DNA from: Lentisphaerae bacterium GWF2_50_93
GTDB lineage: Bacteria > Verrucomicrobiota > Lentisphaeria > Victivallales > GWF2-50-93
Assembly: GCA_001804815.1 (NCBI GenBank)
Contig: MHBI01000043.1
Coordinates: forward strand, 1-46,964
Direction: 5' to 3'
Length of the DNA stretch: 46,964 nt
In this document: one piece after another, positions 36,068 to 44,265 of the stretch
How the letters are laid out: each line of letters starts with the position of its first letter
How positions within the stretch are numbered: the first letter of the stretch is position 1
Made by a program: the position numbers and the translations under genes
The notes under the pieces: generated by a model
Told to the model about the DNA's origin: nothing
Databases searched by the model: none
What the model saw: only the letters and a program-made list of their open reading frames with translations

Positions 36068-36132
36068 TGAAAGTCATTTTTCTGGAGGAGGCAGGGGCAT
36101 TGGTGCCAATGCCATCAATGCGTGAGCATTGA
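36064..36132 (+). pseudogene. Truncated ParE/RelE-type toxin
   Basis: 22 codons, starting MMKVIFLEEAGALVP, which matches the opening strand of ParE toxins (MKVIFLEEA...). The frame stops at a TGA after 22 residues where a toxin would have about 95. The ATGA overlap with the antitoxin is retained. A palindromic MITE-like element begins 46 bp later, so an insertion/deletion event probably removed the rest. Confidence 0.7.
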
Positions 36133-36177
36133 GCAGAGGAAGAATGGAGAGAGCTGTCCTGAACTAGTCAGATACGA

Positions 36178-36311
36178 TATGTCGCCATCCTGCGGAGGCT
36201 TAATTTTCATCAGCCCTCGAATAGAGGACGGTATGCTTTAGCCCAAGGCGTCAGCCTTGGGATGAATAAATCAAAGGAAATTATCAAGAGTCCCCGCAGG
36301 GCGGCGACATA
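36178..36311. mobile_element. 134-bp MITE-like element
   Basis: Imperfect terminal inverted repeats, TATGTCGCCATCCTGCGGAG on the left and CTCCCGCAGGGCGGCGACATA-type sequence on the right, enclose a perfect CCCAAGGC-GTCA-GCCTTGGG hairpin (36242-36261). There is no open frame. It resembles nonautonomous elements that use a transposase from elsewhere. Confidence 0.7.
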
Positions 36312-36324
36312 ATTATTTGCTGTG

Positions 36325-36353
36325 TTGCAATTGCATGGTCTCGGATATATTAT
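36325..36353 (+). promoter_or_regulatory. Promoter for the M23-like gene
   Basis: TTGCAA (36325-36330), 17-bp spacer and TATTAT (36348-36353), about 38 bp before ATG 36391. It lies just outside the MITE-like element. The ribosome site is weak. Confidence 0.55.
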
Positions 36354-36390
36354 CACCATAAGGTGGGATAAATAATCTGGAATATCAAGC

Positions 36391-37260
36391 ATGCCAACCA
36401 TCAGAAAAGAAGCTAAGGATACTCTTACGGCGGTCGAGATGGACTGCGGGGACGTGCTAGAGTTCACATTGAAGTCCGGTGGAATTGTCCGGATGGAACT
36501 TGTCAGCACCAAGGCCGAGATATTCCGCACCACGCTGAAACAGATCAAGATAGAAGAGCATCTTGCCAGGACAGACTACCGTTTCAAATGCAAGTTGAAG
36601 ATCAACGGCAAGGAAGTCGAACTCGAACGGGAAGTGTCAACACAGAAGAGCTTCTACGAGCCGTGGACAATCGGCGGACTCCAGATCTGGTTCGACGCGG
36701 TCGATGACATCTTTGAATTCCTTACTGACACCCATGGCGGGTGTCGCCCGGGCAGACATGCGAGATTCGCAATCCAGGACGCGACGATGATGATATGCCC
36801 GGTAAAGCTACATCCGTGGTGTCCGCTGCCGGAACCTGGACTGAAGATCGAGAACTGCTACACCGGTGAGGACTGCTGGATGGGCGCGTATTTCGGTGCG
36901 TCGGCTCACGGCGGACTCGATATCAACCATCCGCGCGGAACTCCGCTTTATGCGCCGATCGACATCCATGACCACTTCTATTTCAACAGTCTTGAGATGG
37001 GGCACAACAACAACCGTTGGCGCGGAATCCACCATTGGGAGAACGGAGCCGAATGGATCCTGCAGGCGCATCACATGACTTCCCTTACCGTACCCGAGCA
37101 CCGTCCGCTGAAGAAGGGCGAGCAGTTTGCGAATGGCGCTGGTGTACTTTCTGGCGAAGTCGACCACAGCCATTTCGTCTTCAAGATCCATGATGGAGGG
37201 GAGACGGTGCTTCTCGATCCCTGGATACTCTTCCGTCAGATGTATCTGGACAGAAAATAA
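36391..37260 (+). CDS. M23/LytM-like metallopeptidase-fold protein
   Basis: 289 residues. The C-terminal half carries the LytM/M23 pattern: ASAHGGLDINHPRGTPLYAP (His173 and Asp177 as zinc ligands), QAHHMTSL (His227/228) and DHSHFVFK (His259, His261). The segment LKKGEQFANGAGVLSGEVDH corresponds to the GxxVxxGQxIGxxGxTG loop. The N-terminal ~140 residues are of unknown fold. No signal peptide or membrane helix is seen, which is unusual for peptidoglycan enzymes. Peptidase activity is likely but unproven. It stands alone between repeat-rich regions. Confidence 0.7.
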   Translation: MPTIRKEAKDTLTAVEMDCGDVLEFTLKSGGIVRMELVSTKAEIFRTTLKQIKIEEHLARTDYRFKCKLKINGKEVELEREVSTQKSFYEPWTIGGLQIWFDAVDDIFEFLTDTHGGCRPGRHARFAIQDATMMICPVKLHPWCPLPEPGLKIENCYTGEDCWMGAYFGASAHGGLDINHPRGTPLYAPIDIHDHFYFNSLEMGHNNNRWRGIHHWENGAEWILQAHHMTSLTVPEHRPLKKGEQFANGAGVLSGEVDHSHFVFKIHDGGETVLLDPWILFRQMYLDRK

Positions 37261-37484
37261 AGACTGGATGACTGGGTTTGAAATCAGTCAAGAAAATAGT
37301 TCAAGTTACCTGTTATCATATAGTTTACACATGAGATAATAGCTCTTCGAACAGGACCGAGACCAACTTGGTGGCAGAATTGAATACATGCCAGCAGGGG
37401 TGCTGGCGTACCAGAGAACGCCCCGAGTACCTTACGGTCTCAGGACCGCAGTAATTCATTTTCGATTGGCGATTTAGAATTATA

Positions 37485-37560
37485 TTGTTCGTAGTTAACG
37501 CATTATTGCGTGTGTATTAGTTTTTTTAAGCACAGCCAATAATGGCTTGACTACAAACAA
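37485..37560. repeat. Palindromic repeat PR-D
   Basis: TTGTTCGTAGTTAACGC at the left pairs with GACTACAAACAA at the right, around GCCAATAATGGC. The best partner is 14245-14317. The 37261-37779 interval has no gene and is filled by PR-D, PR-B and PR-C parts. Confidence 0.75.
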
Positions 37561-37612
37561 TTAGAAAAACAAAAGCTGGCAAATTTTAAGCGGATTAAAA
37601 TGGAGGGGCGTT

Positions 37613-37676
37613 CTCCTGCGGAGTCTGTCCCATTCCTGGAAACTAAGATGGTACATGCTAAAGCACGTACCTACTT
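37613..37676 (-). repeat. Palindromic repeat PR-B, inverted
   Basis: In reverse complement it reads AAGTAGGTACGTGCTTTAGC then GGGACAG. It joins directly to a partial PR-C (37677-37703). Confidence 0.75.
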
Positions 37677-37703
37677 AACGCGCAAACATGCGCTACTACG
37701 AAC
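37677..37703 (+). repeat. Partial PR-C end
   Basis: AACGCGCAAACATGCGCTAC followed by TACGAAC, the conserved left part of PR-C; the 67-bp match is lost after that. Confidence 0.6.
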
Positions 37704-37779
37704 AAATCCAGGCTGTAGCCGCGTCACTCTGTTGACGCGTTTCCTCCAAAGAATGTAATTTGATGCTATTATACAATAA

Positions 37780-38691
37780 TTACCCACTCGCCTTATTCTT
37801 CGAATTCATCCTGAACTGTTTTGGGGAGGCGCCGCAGTGCTTCCTGAACTCCGCTGAGAAGTAGAGCTGATTTGAATATCCGAGCTGCTGGGAGATCTCC
37901 TTGATTGAGAGGAACGGGATCGCGAGCAGCTCCTTTGCGGCCTCCATCTTCTGCAGGATGTAATAATTTATCGGACTCATCCCGATATGCTTCTTGAAGA
38001 GGCGGTGGAGTGTTACCGAGGACATTCCGGTGCTTTCGCAGATTTCGGCGACTGAAAGCTTCTCATTCATTTTCCGGTTGAGGATTTCAAGCGACATCTG
38101 GAGTTTTGGAGGATATGAACTCCTGTTGATTTCCGAGGAGAGCTCCATGAGCACGTGGTAACTTGTGGCGGAACAGTTCTGCATGAAGTTCACGGTCTTG
38201 TCGCGGCTCTCGGCATATGCCTTGTCGATAAGGCAGGCTACGAATTCCGGACGCCTGAGCTTGATCACATCCGTATTTGCAAGACCGGTGATCGCCAGTA
38301 TGCCTGGAAGGAGAGTCCCTGAGATTATCATTGTCTTCTTCAGGCAGAAGCCTTCGGAACCTGTCGATGTATCGTTGTCGGCTCCGAGATGGCTGAGGTA
38401 TACTTGTCCAGGCCCGACATGGTATTTCTTTCCGTTCTGGGTGAAGTCCATGCCGCCCTTGACGACATGCTCTACGGCGAAGATGTCGGAATTCCTCCTG
38501 TAGCGGTAGCAGCCTTCGATCCATTCGTCGTCGCCGACAGCCATGAGCTTGAGCGGCATTGCGGACTGCGATTCGAACACCCAGTTCTGGATGAAATGGT
38601 GGATGGGATATCTGCCGACATTGTAGCCACCGAGTTTTGTAACCCCGTCGTCAATTACGATCTTTCGTCTTTCCAGCTTTATAGGTTCCAT
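37780..38691 (-). CDS. AraC-family transcriptional regulator
   Basis: 303 residues. A cupin-like N-terminal region (VVKGGMDFTQNGKKYHVGPG QVYLSHL) is followed by a linker and the AraC double helix-turn-helix in the last ~100 residues (SVAEICESTGMSSVTLHRLF, LSIKEISQQLGYSNQLYFSA). It is divergent from the GH63-like glycosidase at 38899 and shares the spacer with its promoter, so it probably controls that gene. No convincing Shine-Dalgarno is seen before ATG 38691. The ligand is unknown; a sugar is likely from context. Confidence 0.87.
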   Translation of the reverse strand: MEPIKLERRKIVIDDGVTKLGGYNVGRYPIHHFIQNWVFESQSAMPLKLMAVGDDEWIEGCYRYRRNSDIFAVEHVVKGGMDFTQNGKKYHVGPGQVYLSHLGADNDTSTGSEGFCLKKTMIISGTLLPGILAITGLANTDVIKLRRPEFVACLIDKAYAESRDKTVNFMQNCSATSYHVLMELSSEINRSSYPPKLQMSLEILNRKMNEKLSVAEICESTGMSSVTLHRLFKKHIGMSPINYYILQKMEAAKELLAIPFLSIKEISQQLGYSNQLYFSAEFRKHCGASPKQFRMNSKNKASG

Positions 38692-38715
38692 ATATGTTTG
38701 TTTCTGATAGATTTA

Positions 38716-38769
38716 AAGTATGTCGGGATTGATCCCGACAGTTGGCGGGTTCAAACCCGCCCTGCTCAT
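38716..38769 (-). repeat. Palindromic repeat PR-A, diverged
   Basis: AGTATGTCGGGATTGATCCC GAC and GGCGGGTTCAAACCCGCC. The hairpin loops differ from the other copies. It lies in the regulatory gap between the AraC gene and the GH63-like gene. Confidence 0.75.
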
Positions 38770-38830
38770 GGTATGCCTGCAAATCATATATTAATGAAAT
38801 AATATCACATATCATATATCCTTGTTTCAA

Positions 38831-38858
38831 TTGAATCAATATTGGCTAAAGATATAAT
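38831..38858 (+). promoter_or_regulatory. Promoter for the GH63-like gene
   Basis: TTGAAT (38831-38836), 16-bp spacer, TATAAT (38853-38858), about 40 bp before ATG 38899. A GAAAGGA-type ribosome site follows the promoter. Confidence 0.6.
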
Positions 38859-38898
38859 ATGAAGGAAAAACAAATATCCTCATGAAAGGAATTTATAT

Positions 38899-40623
38899 AT
38901 GAAACTTAAAAATGCTTTGAACGTATGGGGTGGAGGACAGCTCCTCGCCTTTTCGGGATTGGAGGGAAAGACTGACTACAATGACGGCCTTGTGCTCAGG
39001 ACATCGATGGATTCGTTCGGGATCGACATCAAGCTTCCCGGCGCAGGCAGAATAAAATTCAAAGGAAAAGCTTCGGACATGATACTGGCCGGTGATTTCT
39101 TCAATTTCAATAATGGAAAAGTGAAGGGCGCCTTCATCGATGCCCACCATCTCCTGATCGAAGGCGACTGCGACATTGAAATAAAAGATGACACAAAATT
39201 GCAATCAAAAAGTATGGCGGTTTTTAAACCGCCAATTAATCGTCGGGTTAAAACCCGACATACTTGTAATGAAGTCGCCATGCCAATAAAAATTATACAG
39301 CATGAGAACATTGCAGGTGTCCAGACAGGAAAGAAAATTCTGATAGGGACGAAACAGTTCTTCAATCCCGCGCTGATAGGCAAGGATATTGAAAGCCTGA
39401 TCGAAGCACGCGGAAAATGGATCAATGGGATTGCTGTTCCAAAAGGCGTTTCCGGCAGCAGCCGCAGGACCCTGCAGAAGGCCTTCTCGCAGATGAAGAC
39501 GCAGGTATACAGTCCGGAGGGGAAGATAAAACACTACTGGACGACGCCCGACCGCTGGCCGCACAGGCAGATGTGGCTCTGGGACAGCGTATTCCATGCC
39601 GTTGGACTACGTCATATAGACATCGGTCTGGCCAGGGATGCGATAAGCGCTCTTTTCGATACGCAGAAGAAGGATGGAATGATAGCGCATATGATGAACC
39701 CTTATGCATCCTCGGACATAACGCAGCCTCCGATCATCGCGCTTGGCATAAAACTTGTGAACGAGACGTCGTCTTCGCCTAAATGGATCAAGGAACTTTA
39801 TCCGAAGCTGAAGAAATATATTGAATGGGATTTGAAGAACCGTGATTCCGACGGAGCGGGGCTCTGCGAATGGTTCATCGAAGGGAACGTGAACTGCAGG
39901 TGCGGGGAGAGCGGACTGGACAATTCACCTAGGTTCGACTGTGCCCAGAAGCTTGATGCGACTGATTTCAACGCGTATCTGGGATTGGAATGCGAGATCA
40001 TGTCGGAGTTTGCGAAGATCGCAGGACACAGGAAGGATGTCGGGCTATGGAAGGAAAGGCACGGCAGGATCTGCAGGCTGATCAATGAGAGGCTCTGGTC
40101 CGAGAAGAAGGGCTTCTATTTTGATTATAATCTGAAGGAAAAGCAGCAGTCTGATGTCTACGCGGTATCGGGATTTCTGCCGTTGATATGCGGTGCGCCG
40201 TCGAAGCAGCAGGTACAGAAGCTTGTTGCGCATATGAAGAATCCCAGGACATTCGGTACTCCTCTGAGGCTTCCCAGCATTGCAAGATGCAATGAGGAAT
40301 ATTATTCGAAGGACATGTGGCGCGGTCCGGTCTGGGTCGCGACCAACTGGCTGATAATACTCGGTTTGAAGCGCTATGGATATATTGCTGAAGCGAAGGC
40401 TCTTGCCGGCGAGACCATGAAGGAGATCGAGGACAAATATATGAAGTACGGAACCTTCTTCGAGTTTTTCGACGACCGCAGGAAAGTCGATCCGCCGAAA
40501 CTCCTCCGCAAGGGCAGGAACGCTCCGGAAATAAATCCGACCCACCAGGTCCTGTTCGACTACGGCTGGACCGCCACCCTGTATGCGGATCTCGCATTCA
40601 AAGGAGTGCTGGGATCACAATAG
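38899..40623 (+). CDS. GH63/MGH-like glycoside hydrolase with in-frame repeat insert
   Basis: 574 residues. An N-terminal beta domain (1-104, VWGGGQLLAFSGLEGKTDYN) is followed by 19 codons that are exactly a PR-A repeat (105-123), then an (alpha/alpha)6-type catalytic domain from about 130. Conserved motifs of the GH63/glucosylglycerate-hydrolase group are visible: MWLWDSVFHAVG, GLCEWFIEG, ESGLDNSPRFD (337-347, with Asp341 a likely catalytic acid), DMWRGPVWVATNW and GTFFEFFDD. No signal peptide, so a cytoplasmic oligosaccharide hydrolase is likely. An in-frame ATG just after the insert (MPIKIIQHENI) could give a shorter product. The AraC regulator upstream is divergent. Confidence 0.85.
   Translation: MKLKNALNVWGGGQLLAFSGLEGKTDYNDGLVLRTSMDSFGIDIKLPGAGRIKFKGKASDMILAGDFFNFNNGKVKGAFIDAHHLLIEGDCDIEIKDDTKLQSKSMAVFKPPINRRVKTRHTCNEVAMPIKIIQHENIAGVQTGKKILIGTKQFFNPALIGKDIESLIEARGKWINGIAVPKGVSGSSRRTLQKAFSQMKTQVYSPEGKIKHYWTTPDRWPHRQMWLWDSVFHAVGLRHIDIGLARDAISALFDTQKKDGMIAHMMNPYASSDITQPPIIALGIKLVNETSSSPKWIKELYPKLKKYIEWDLKNRDSDGAGLCEWFIEGNVNCRCGESGLDNSPRFDCAQKLDATDFNAYLGLECEIMSEFAKIAGHRKDVGLWKERHGRICRLINERLWSEKKGFYFDYNLKEKQQSDVYAVSGFLPLICGAPSKQQVQKLVAHMKNPRTFGTPLRLPSIARCNEEYYSKDMWRGPVWVATNWLIILGLKRYGYIAEAKALAGETMKEIEDKYMKYGTFFEFFDDRRKVDPPKLLRKGRNAPEINPTHQVLFDYGWTATLYADLAFKGVLGSQ
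39211..39267 (+). repeat. PR-A repeat inside the GH63-like gene
   Basis: 57 bp, AGTATGGCGGTTTTTAAACC to CATACT, in phase with codons 105-123 and therefore adding 19 residues (SMAVFKPPINRRVKTRHT plus one). It is a perfect PR-A element with both hairpins. Confidence 0.9.
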
Positions 40624-40752
40624 CTGAAGTGTGTTTCCTGAAACAGACGTTGAACAAGGCGGTCTCCCTGCTCAGGAATTAAACGTGCTTCCATCTTGAC
40701 AATATCGCAATCATGCCTAATTATATCCTCTACCACATATGAAAGGAATAAT

Positions 40753-41589
40753 ATGAAAATTCTTGCTGTCGGCAACAGTTTTTCAGGCAATTCAACGAAA
40801 TTTCTAAATGAAATAGTCAGGAGCGCAAGAGGCAATCTGGTCTTCGGCCATGCCTGCATCGGCGGATGTCCCTTGGAGAAGCACTACAAGCTTGCAATGA
40901 AACATGAGCAGAATCCACGCGACCCTGAAGGCAAGCCGTATAGGCACAATGGCAGGAAGATGGGACTGAAGGAGATGCTCAAGGCCGAGAAATGGGACTA
41001 TGTCACCATCCAGCAGTACAGCATGCACAGCTTCCTGGTTGATACCTACAGGCCATGGGGAAACCGTCTCTGCTACTACATAAAGCAATATGCCCCCCAG
41101 GCGGAAATCGTGTTCCACCAGACCTGGGCGTACAGGGCCGACGACAAGAGCATTTTCAAGAAGGACTTCACTCCTGACAAGATGTACCGGGACCTGAAGA
41201 GCGCGTATGCGAAGATCGCATCGGAACTCAGGATAAGGAGGATAATCCCCGTCGGCGATGCATTCCAGCTCGCGACAAAATCCCCGAAATGGAAATTCGT
41301 TCCCGACCGCGAGTTCAACTTCAAGAAGCCGGTATTCCCCAATCTTCCTAATGAGAAGCATTCACTGCATGCCGGATATCATTGGCGCGATCAGGACGGT
41401 GTGAAGGTGCTGGGCTTCGACAGCCATCATGCGAACATCGCAGGCGAATTCCTCGGCGGCTGCGTCTGGCTCGAGTTCTTCTTCGGCAAAGACTGCCGCA
41501 AGATCAAGTTTAAGCCTGATCAGATCAGCAGCAAGGACGCGGATTTCCTGAAGAGGATCGCGCATCAGGCTGTCAGCCTTTCCAATTAG
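40753..41589 (+). CDS. DUF4886-like SGNH-fold protein
   Basis: 278 residues from ATG 40753, chosen for the GAAAGGA site; the frame extends to 40696 without support. ILAVGNSFSGNSTKFL is the block I serine region (Asn and Ser in GNSFS, as in DUF4886 proteins). YVTIQQYSMHSFL and a late HANIAGEFLGG supply further conserved positions. Such proteins belong to the SGNH hydrolase clan and are often found beside sulfatases and glycosidases; activity on acylated sugars is possible. No signal peptide. It lies 49 bp before the sulfatase, so the two are probably cotranscribed. Confidence 0.78.
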   Translation: MKILAVGNSFSGNSTKFLNEIVRSARGNLVFGHACIGGCPLEKHYKLAMKHEQNPRDPEGKPYRHNGRKMGLKEMLKAEKWDYVTIQQYSMHSFLVDTYRPWGNRLCYYIKQYAPQAEIVFHQTWAYRADDKSIFKKDFTPDKMYRDLKSAYAKIASELRIRRIIPVGDAFQLATKSPKWKFVPDREFNFKKPVFPNLPNEKHSLHAGYHWRDQDGVKVLGFDSHHANIAGEFLGGCVWLEFFFGKDCRKIKFKPDQISSKDADFLKRIAHQAVSLSN

Positions 41590-41638
41590 TCAGGCACCTC
41601 TGAATTGTCTTATTCGAAAACATAGGAGTGGAACCATC

Positions 41639-42994
41639 ATGAGACCTGTAAATATTCTATATGTTCATTCCCATGATACCGGACGGTATATTGAACCCTA
41701 TGGCCATGCCATACACACTCCCCGTCTTAAAAAGCTTGCAGAGGAAGGTGTCCTCTTCCGGCAGGCTTTTACCGCAAGTCCGACGTGCTCCCCCAGCAGA
41801 GCCTGTCTGCTGACAGGGCAATATGCCCATTCCAACGGAATGCTGGGGCTAGCCCACCGCGGTTTTTCACTCAACGATTATAAAAAACATATTGTCCATA
41901 CCCTGAAAGAACATGGTTATACCAGCGCCCTTTCAGGCATCCAGCACGTCGCAAGTTACGATTCGAGGAATAAAAGAGAGGCCTATCAGGTAATCGGCTA
42001 TGATCAATGCCTAACCTCGGATGGTGGGGAAGCCCACGAGAAAGCCTCCCAATTCCTCGACGACATAGGGGACAAGCCGTTTTTCCTGTCGGTCGGCTTT
42101 TTTGAGACACACCGGGAGTTCCCAGGCCGGCATCCTGATGAAAATGCAGGTTTCACCATGCCTCCGGCGCCGCTTCCTGACACTCCTGAGGTTCGTGAGG
42201 ATATGGCGAGATTCAAGCAGATGGCACGAAGTCTTGACCGGAAAGTCGGTGTAGTCCTTGACGCGCTGGAAAGAAACGGCCTTGCCGGAAATACGCTTGT
42301 AATCTCGACAACCGACCATGGCATCGCATTCCCCAGGATGAAGTGCAATCTCGAGGATAGCGGCACAGGAGTAATGCTTCTCATGAGGGGCCCCTGCGGT
42401 TTTTCCGGCGGCAAGGTTATTGACGGAATGGTCGGCCAGATCGACATTTTCCCCACAATCTGCGACCTCCTCGAGATACCCAAGCCCGACTGGCTTCAAG
42501 GCAAATCCTTTTATCCGCTCATAACAGGCGAAAAGAAGGAAGTTCAGGATGAACTATTCTTTGAGATCAACGTGCATGCCGCCTATGAACCGATGAGGGC
42601 TGTCCGCACAAGGCGCTTCAAATATATCAGGCGCTTCAACAGTTATCCACGTCCGGTTCTCCCCAATTGCGATGCGGGGCTCAGCAAGTCTGTATGGCTC
42701 GGAAACGGCTGGGCGGCCCACACGCCTGATGAAGAAGCTCTCTTCGATCTGATCTTTGATCCGAACGAGACAAACAACCTTCTGCTCAATGAAGCACGGA
42801 AGAACATGCCCGAAGTCGCAGGGGCTCTTGCGGACATGCGTGACAGGCTTGAGAACTGGATGATACTGACAAAAGATCCGCTTCTTGGTCCGGAAGGGCT
42901 CAATCTGCCCGAGGGTGCAAAACTCAACCCGAGAAGCGACACAGATCCGAATGCAATCAACTATGTCGATATAAACGACAAGGGGAAGCTTTAG
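41639..42994 (+). CDS. Sulfatase (arylsulfatase family, Cys-type)
   Basis: 451 residues. The formylglycine motif is TCSPSRACLLTG with Cys50 in C-x-P-x-R, the residue that an FGE-type enzyme converts to formylglycine. HSHDTG (Asp13) and VISTTDHGIAF supply metal ligands. There is no signal peptide, so it should act in the cytoplasm or on imported sulfated sugars, unlike most secreted polysaccharide sulfatases. The first metal site has a single Asp where DD is usual. No modifying enzyme (FGE or anSME) is encoded in the window. It is downstream of the DUF4886-like gene. Confidence 0.9.
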   Translation: MRPVNILYVHSHDTGRYIEPYGHAIHTPRLKKLAEEGVLFRQAFTASPTCSPSRACLLTGQYAHSNGMLGLAHRGFSLNDYKKHIVHTLKEHGYTSALSGIQHVASYDSRNKREAYQVIGYDQCLTSDGGEAHEKASQFLDDIGDKPFFLSVGFFETHREFPGRHPDENAGFTMPPAPLPDTPEVREDMARFKQMARSLDRKVGVVLDALERNGLAGNTLVISTTDHGIAFPRMKCNLEDSGTGVMLLMRGPCGFSGGKVIDGMVGQIDIFPTICDLLEIPKPDWLQGKSFYPLITGEKKEVQDELFFEINVHAAYEPMRAVRTRRFKYIRRFNSYPRPVLPNCDAGLSKSVWLGNGWAAHTPDEEALFDLIFDPNETNNLLLNEARKNMPEVAGALADMRDRLENWMILTKDPLLGPEGLNLPEGAKLNPRSDTDPNAINYVDINDKGKL

Positions 42995-43085
42995 GATAAA
43001 GTGATTGCGTAGGCAACCAAACCCTCGTCAGCCGTCATTCCCAGATCCCGGAAAAGTTTTCAGACTGGGGCCGAATTGGAAATCT

Positions 43086-43928
43086 TCACACCACCAGACC
43101 TTTGGAGATGTTCTTGCGGAAAACTGTCGGTGGATATCCGTAGCACTTCTTGAATTCGCGGCTGAAATGGAACTGGTTGCAGAACCCTGTGAGCTGCGCA
43201 ATCTCCTCAAGGGAAGAACTGCTGCTCCTGAGCATGTCCGATGATTTAGAAAGGCGCATTTTCCGGACATGGTCCAACGGGGAATCTCCGAACAGCCTTT
43301 TGAACTCGGCATGGAAACGCGGTATTGACAGGTTGGCCCTTTTTGCGAGATCCGCAACTTCAAGCTTCTGGTCGAGATGCCGCCGGGCGTATTCCAGGAC
43401 AGGAAGCAGCCGCATGATACTCGGGTTAATATGTGGGACGATCCCTCTGCTCTCCAGATATTCGACAAGCAGATGGAGCACGGAGAATCCCAGTTCGTTG
43501 ATGCGTGCCACGTACTTGATGGATTTCAAATCTTCTGATTGCTTGACCAGCAGCATTTTATCAGCTATTTCCCCGAACCGGTTCGCCCATTGTTTTTCAA
43601 CGCACAGAGGAAGTTCGAAGAGATCCGCCAGATTGATCGCGTCAAATACCGTGAAATTGAAATGAATGAATCTTATGATCATTTTCTTGCTTCTGGGATC
43701 GCAGTGGTGGGAGATTGCCAGTGGTACGTTTGGAGCGGTGAGGAAGGCCTCGCCGGTCCTGATCTCTGACGAACGCCCATCTCCGCATTCAATGGTGTAT
43801 CTTCCTTCAAGAGGCTGTGCAATGATGATATATGGAACGGCCTTCCGGTGAACCCAGCCGTCATTGGTCATCGTACCCTTGCCAGGATCCGCGAAAGTCA
43901 GTCTGATTGAGTCCGTCGAAAACAGCAT
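43086..43928 (-). CDS. AraC-family transcriptional regulator
   Basis: 280 residues. A cupin-like sensing domain (VPYIIIAQPLEGRYTIECGD) is followed by the C-terminal helix-turn-helix pair (VADLAKRANLSIPRFHAEFK, SLEEIAQLTGFCNQFHFSRE). An AAGGAG site 8 bp upstream of ATG 43928 fixes the start. It converges with the sulfatase (91 bp between the stops) and is divergent from the dehydrogenase at 44266. It is a candidate regulator for the MDR-cupin-deacetylase genes. Confidence 0.88.
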   Translation of the reverse strand: MLFSTDSIRLTFADPGKGTMTNDGWVHRKAVPYIIIAQPLEGRYTIECGDGRSSEIRTGEAFLTAPNVPLAISHHCDPRSKKMIIRFIHFNFTVFDAINLADLFELPLCVEKQWANRFGEIADKMLLVKQSEDLKSIKYVARINELGFSVLHLLVEYLESRGIVPHINPSIMRLLPVLEYARRHLDQKLEVADLAKRANLSIPRFHAEFKRLFGDSPLDHVRKMRLSKSSDMLRSSSSSLEEIAQLTGFCNQFHFSREFKKCYGYPPTVFRKNISKGLVV

Positions 43929-44002
43929 GGCAAAACTCCTTAGCTAAGATGGATGAGTGGGTATAATTATATAAGAGTTGAGCTAATAACGTCTGCCTCA
44001 TA

Positions 44003-44056
44003 AGTAGGGCGGTTTTTAAACCGCCAACCAAGCGTCGGGTTAAAACCCGACATGCT
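44003..44056 (+). repeat. Palindromic repeat PR-A
   Basis: GGGCGGTTTTTAAACCGCC and GTCGGGTTAAAACCCGAC, with flanks (GCCTCATAAGT, TTAAGGACAATCAGCT) shared with 34474. It sits in the 337-bp gap between divergent genes. Confidence 0.8.
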
Positions 44057-44192
44057 ATTAAGGACAATCAGCTTCAAAAACACCAAGCTTAACGGTTATA
44101 AAGTTATTAATGCCATTTCTCTACCCAATAATCCATTAATCCAACCATCCATTCTTCAATAGTCCTATATATGGATAAAATAATCGCGTAAA

Positions 44193-44221
44193 TTGCCCGG
44201 TGCAAGATTAAGGGATATGAT
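44193..44221 (+). promoter_or_regulatory. Promoter for the MDR dehydrogenase
   Basis: TTGCCC (44193-44198), 17-bp spacer, TATGAT (44216-44221), 44 bp before ATG 44266. An AAGGATAAGGATA ribosome region lies directly before the ATG. Confidence 0.6.
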
Positions 44222-44265
44222 AGTGGAATAATAATAACACACAGATTTATGAAAGGATAAGGATA

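Noticed and set aside
37261..37779. Small gene or tRNA in the repeat-filled spacer
   Set aside because: No cloverleaf or open frame with signals was recognised; the stretch is explained by repeats.
40696..40726. Promoter TTGACA with an AT-rich block before the DUF4886-like gene
   Set aside because: A good -35 is present but no -10 at 16-18 bp; spacing of 19 would be needed for a weak TTATAT.
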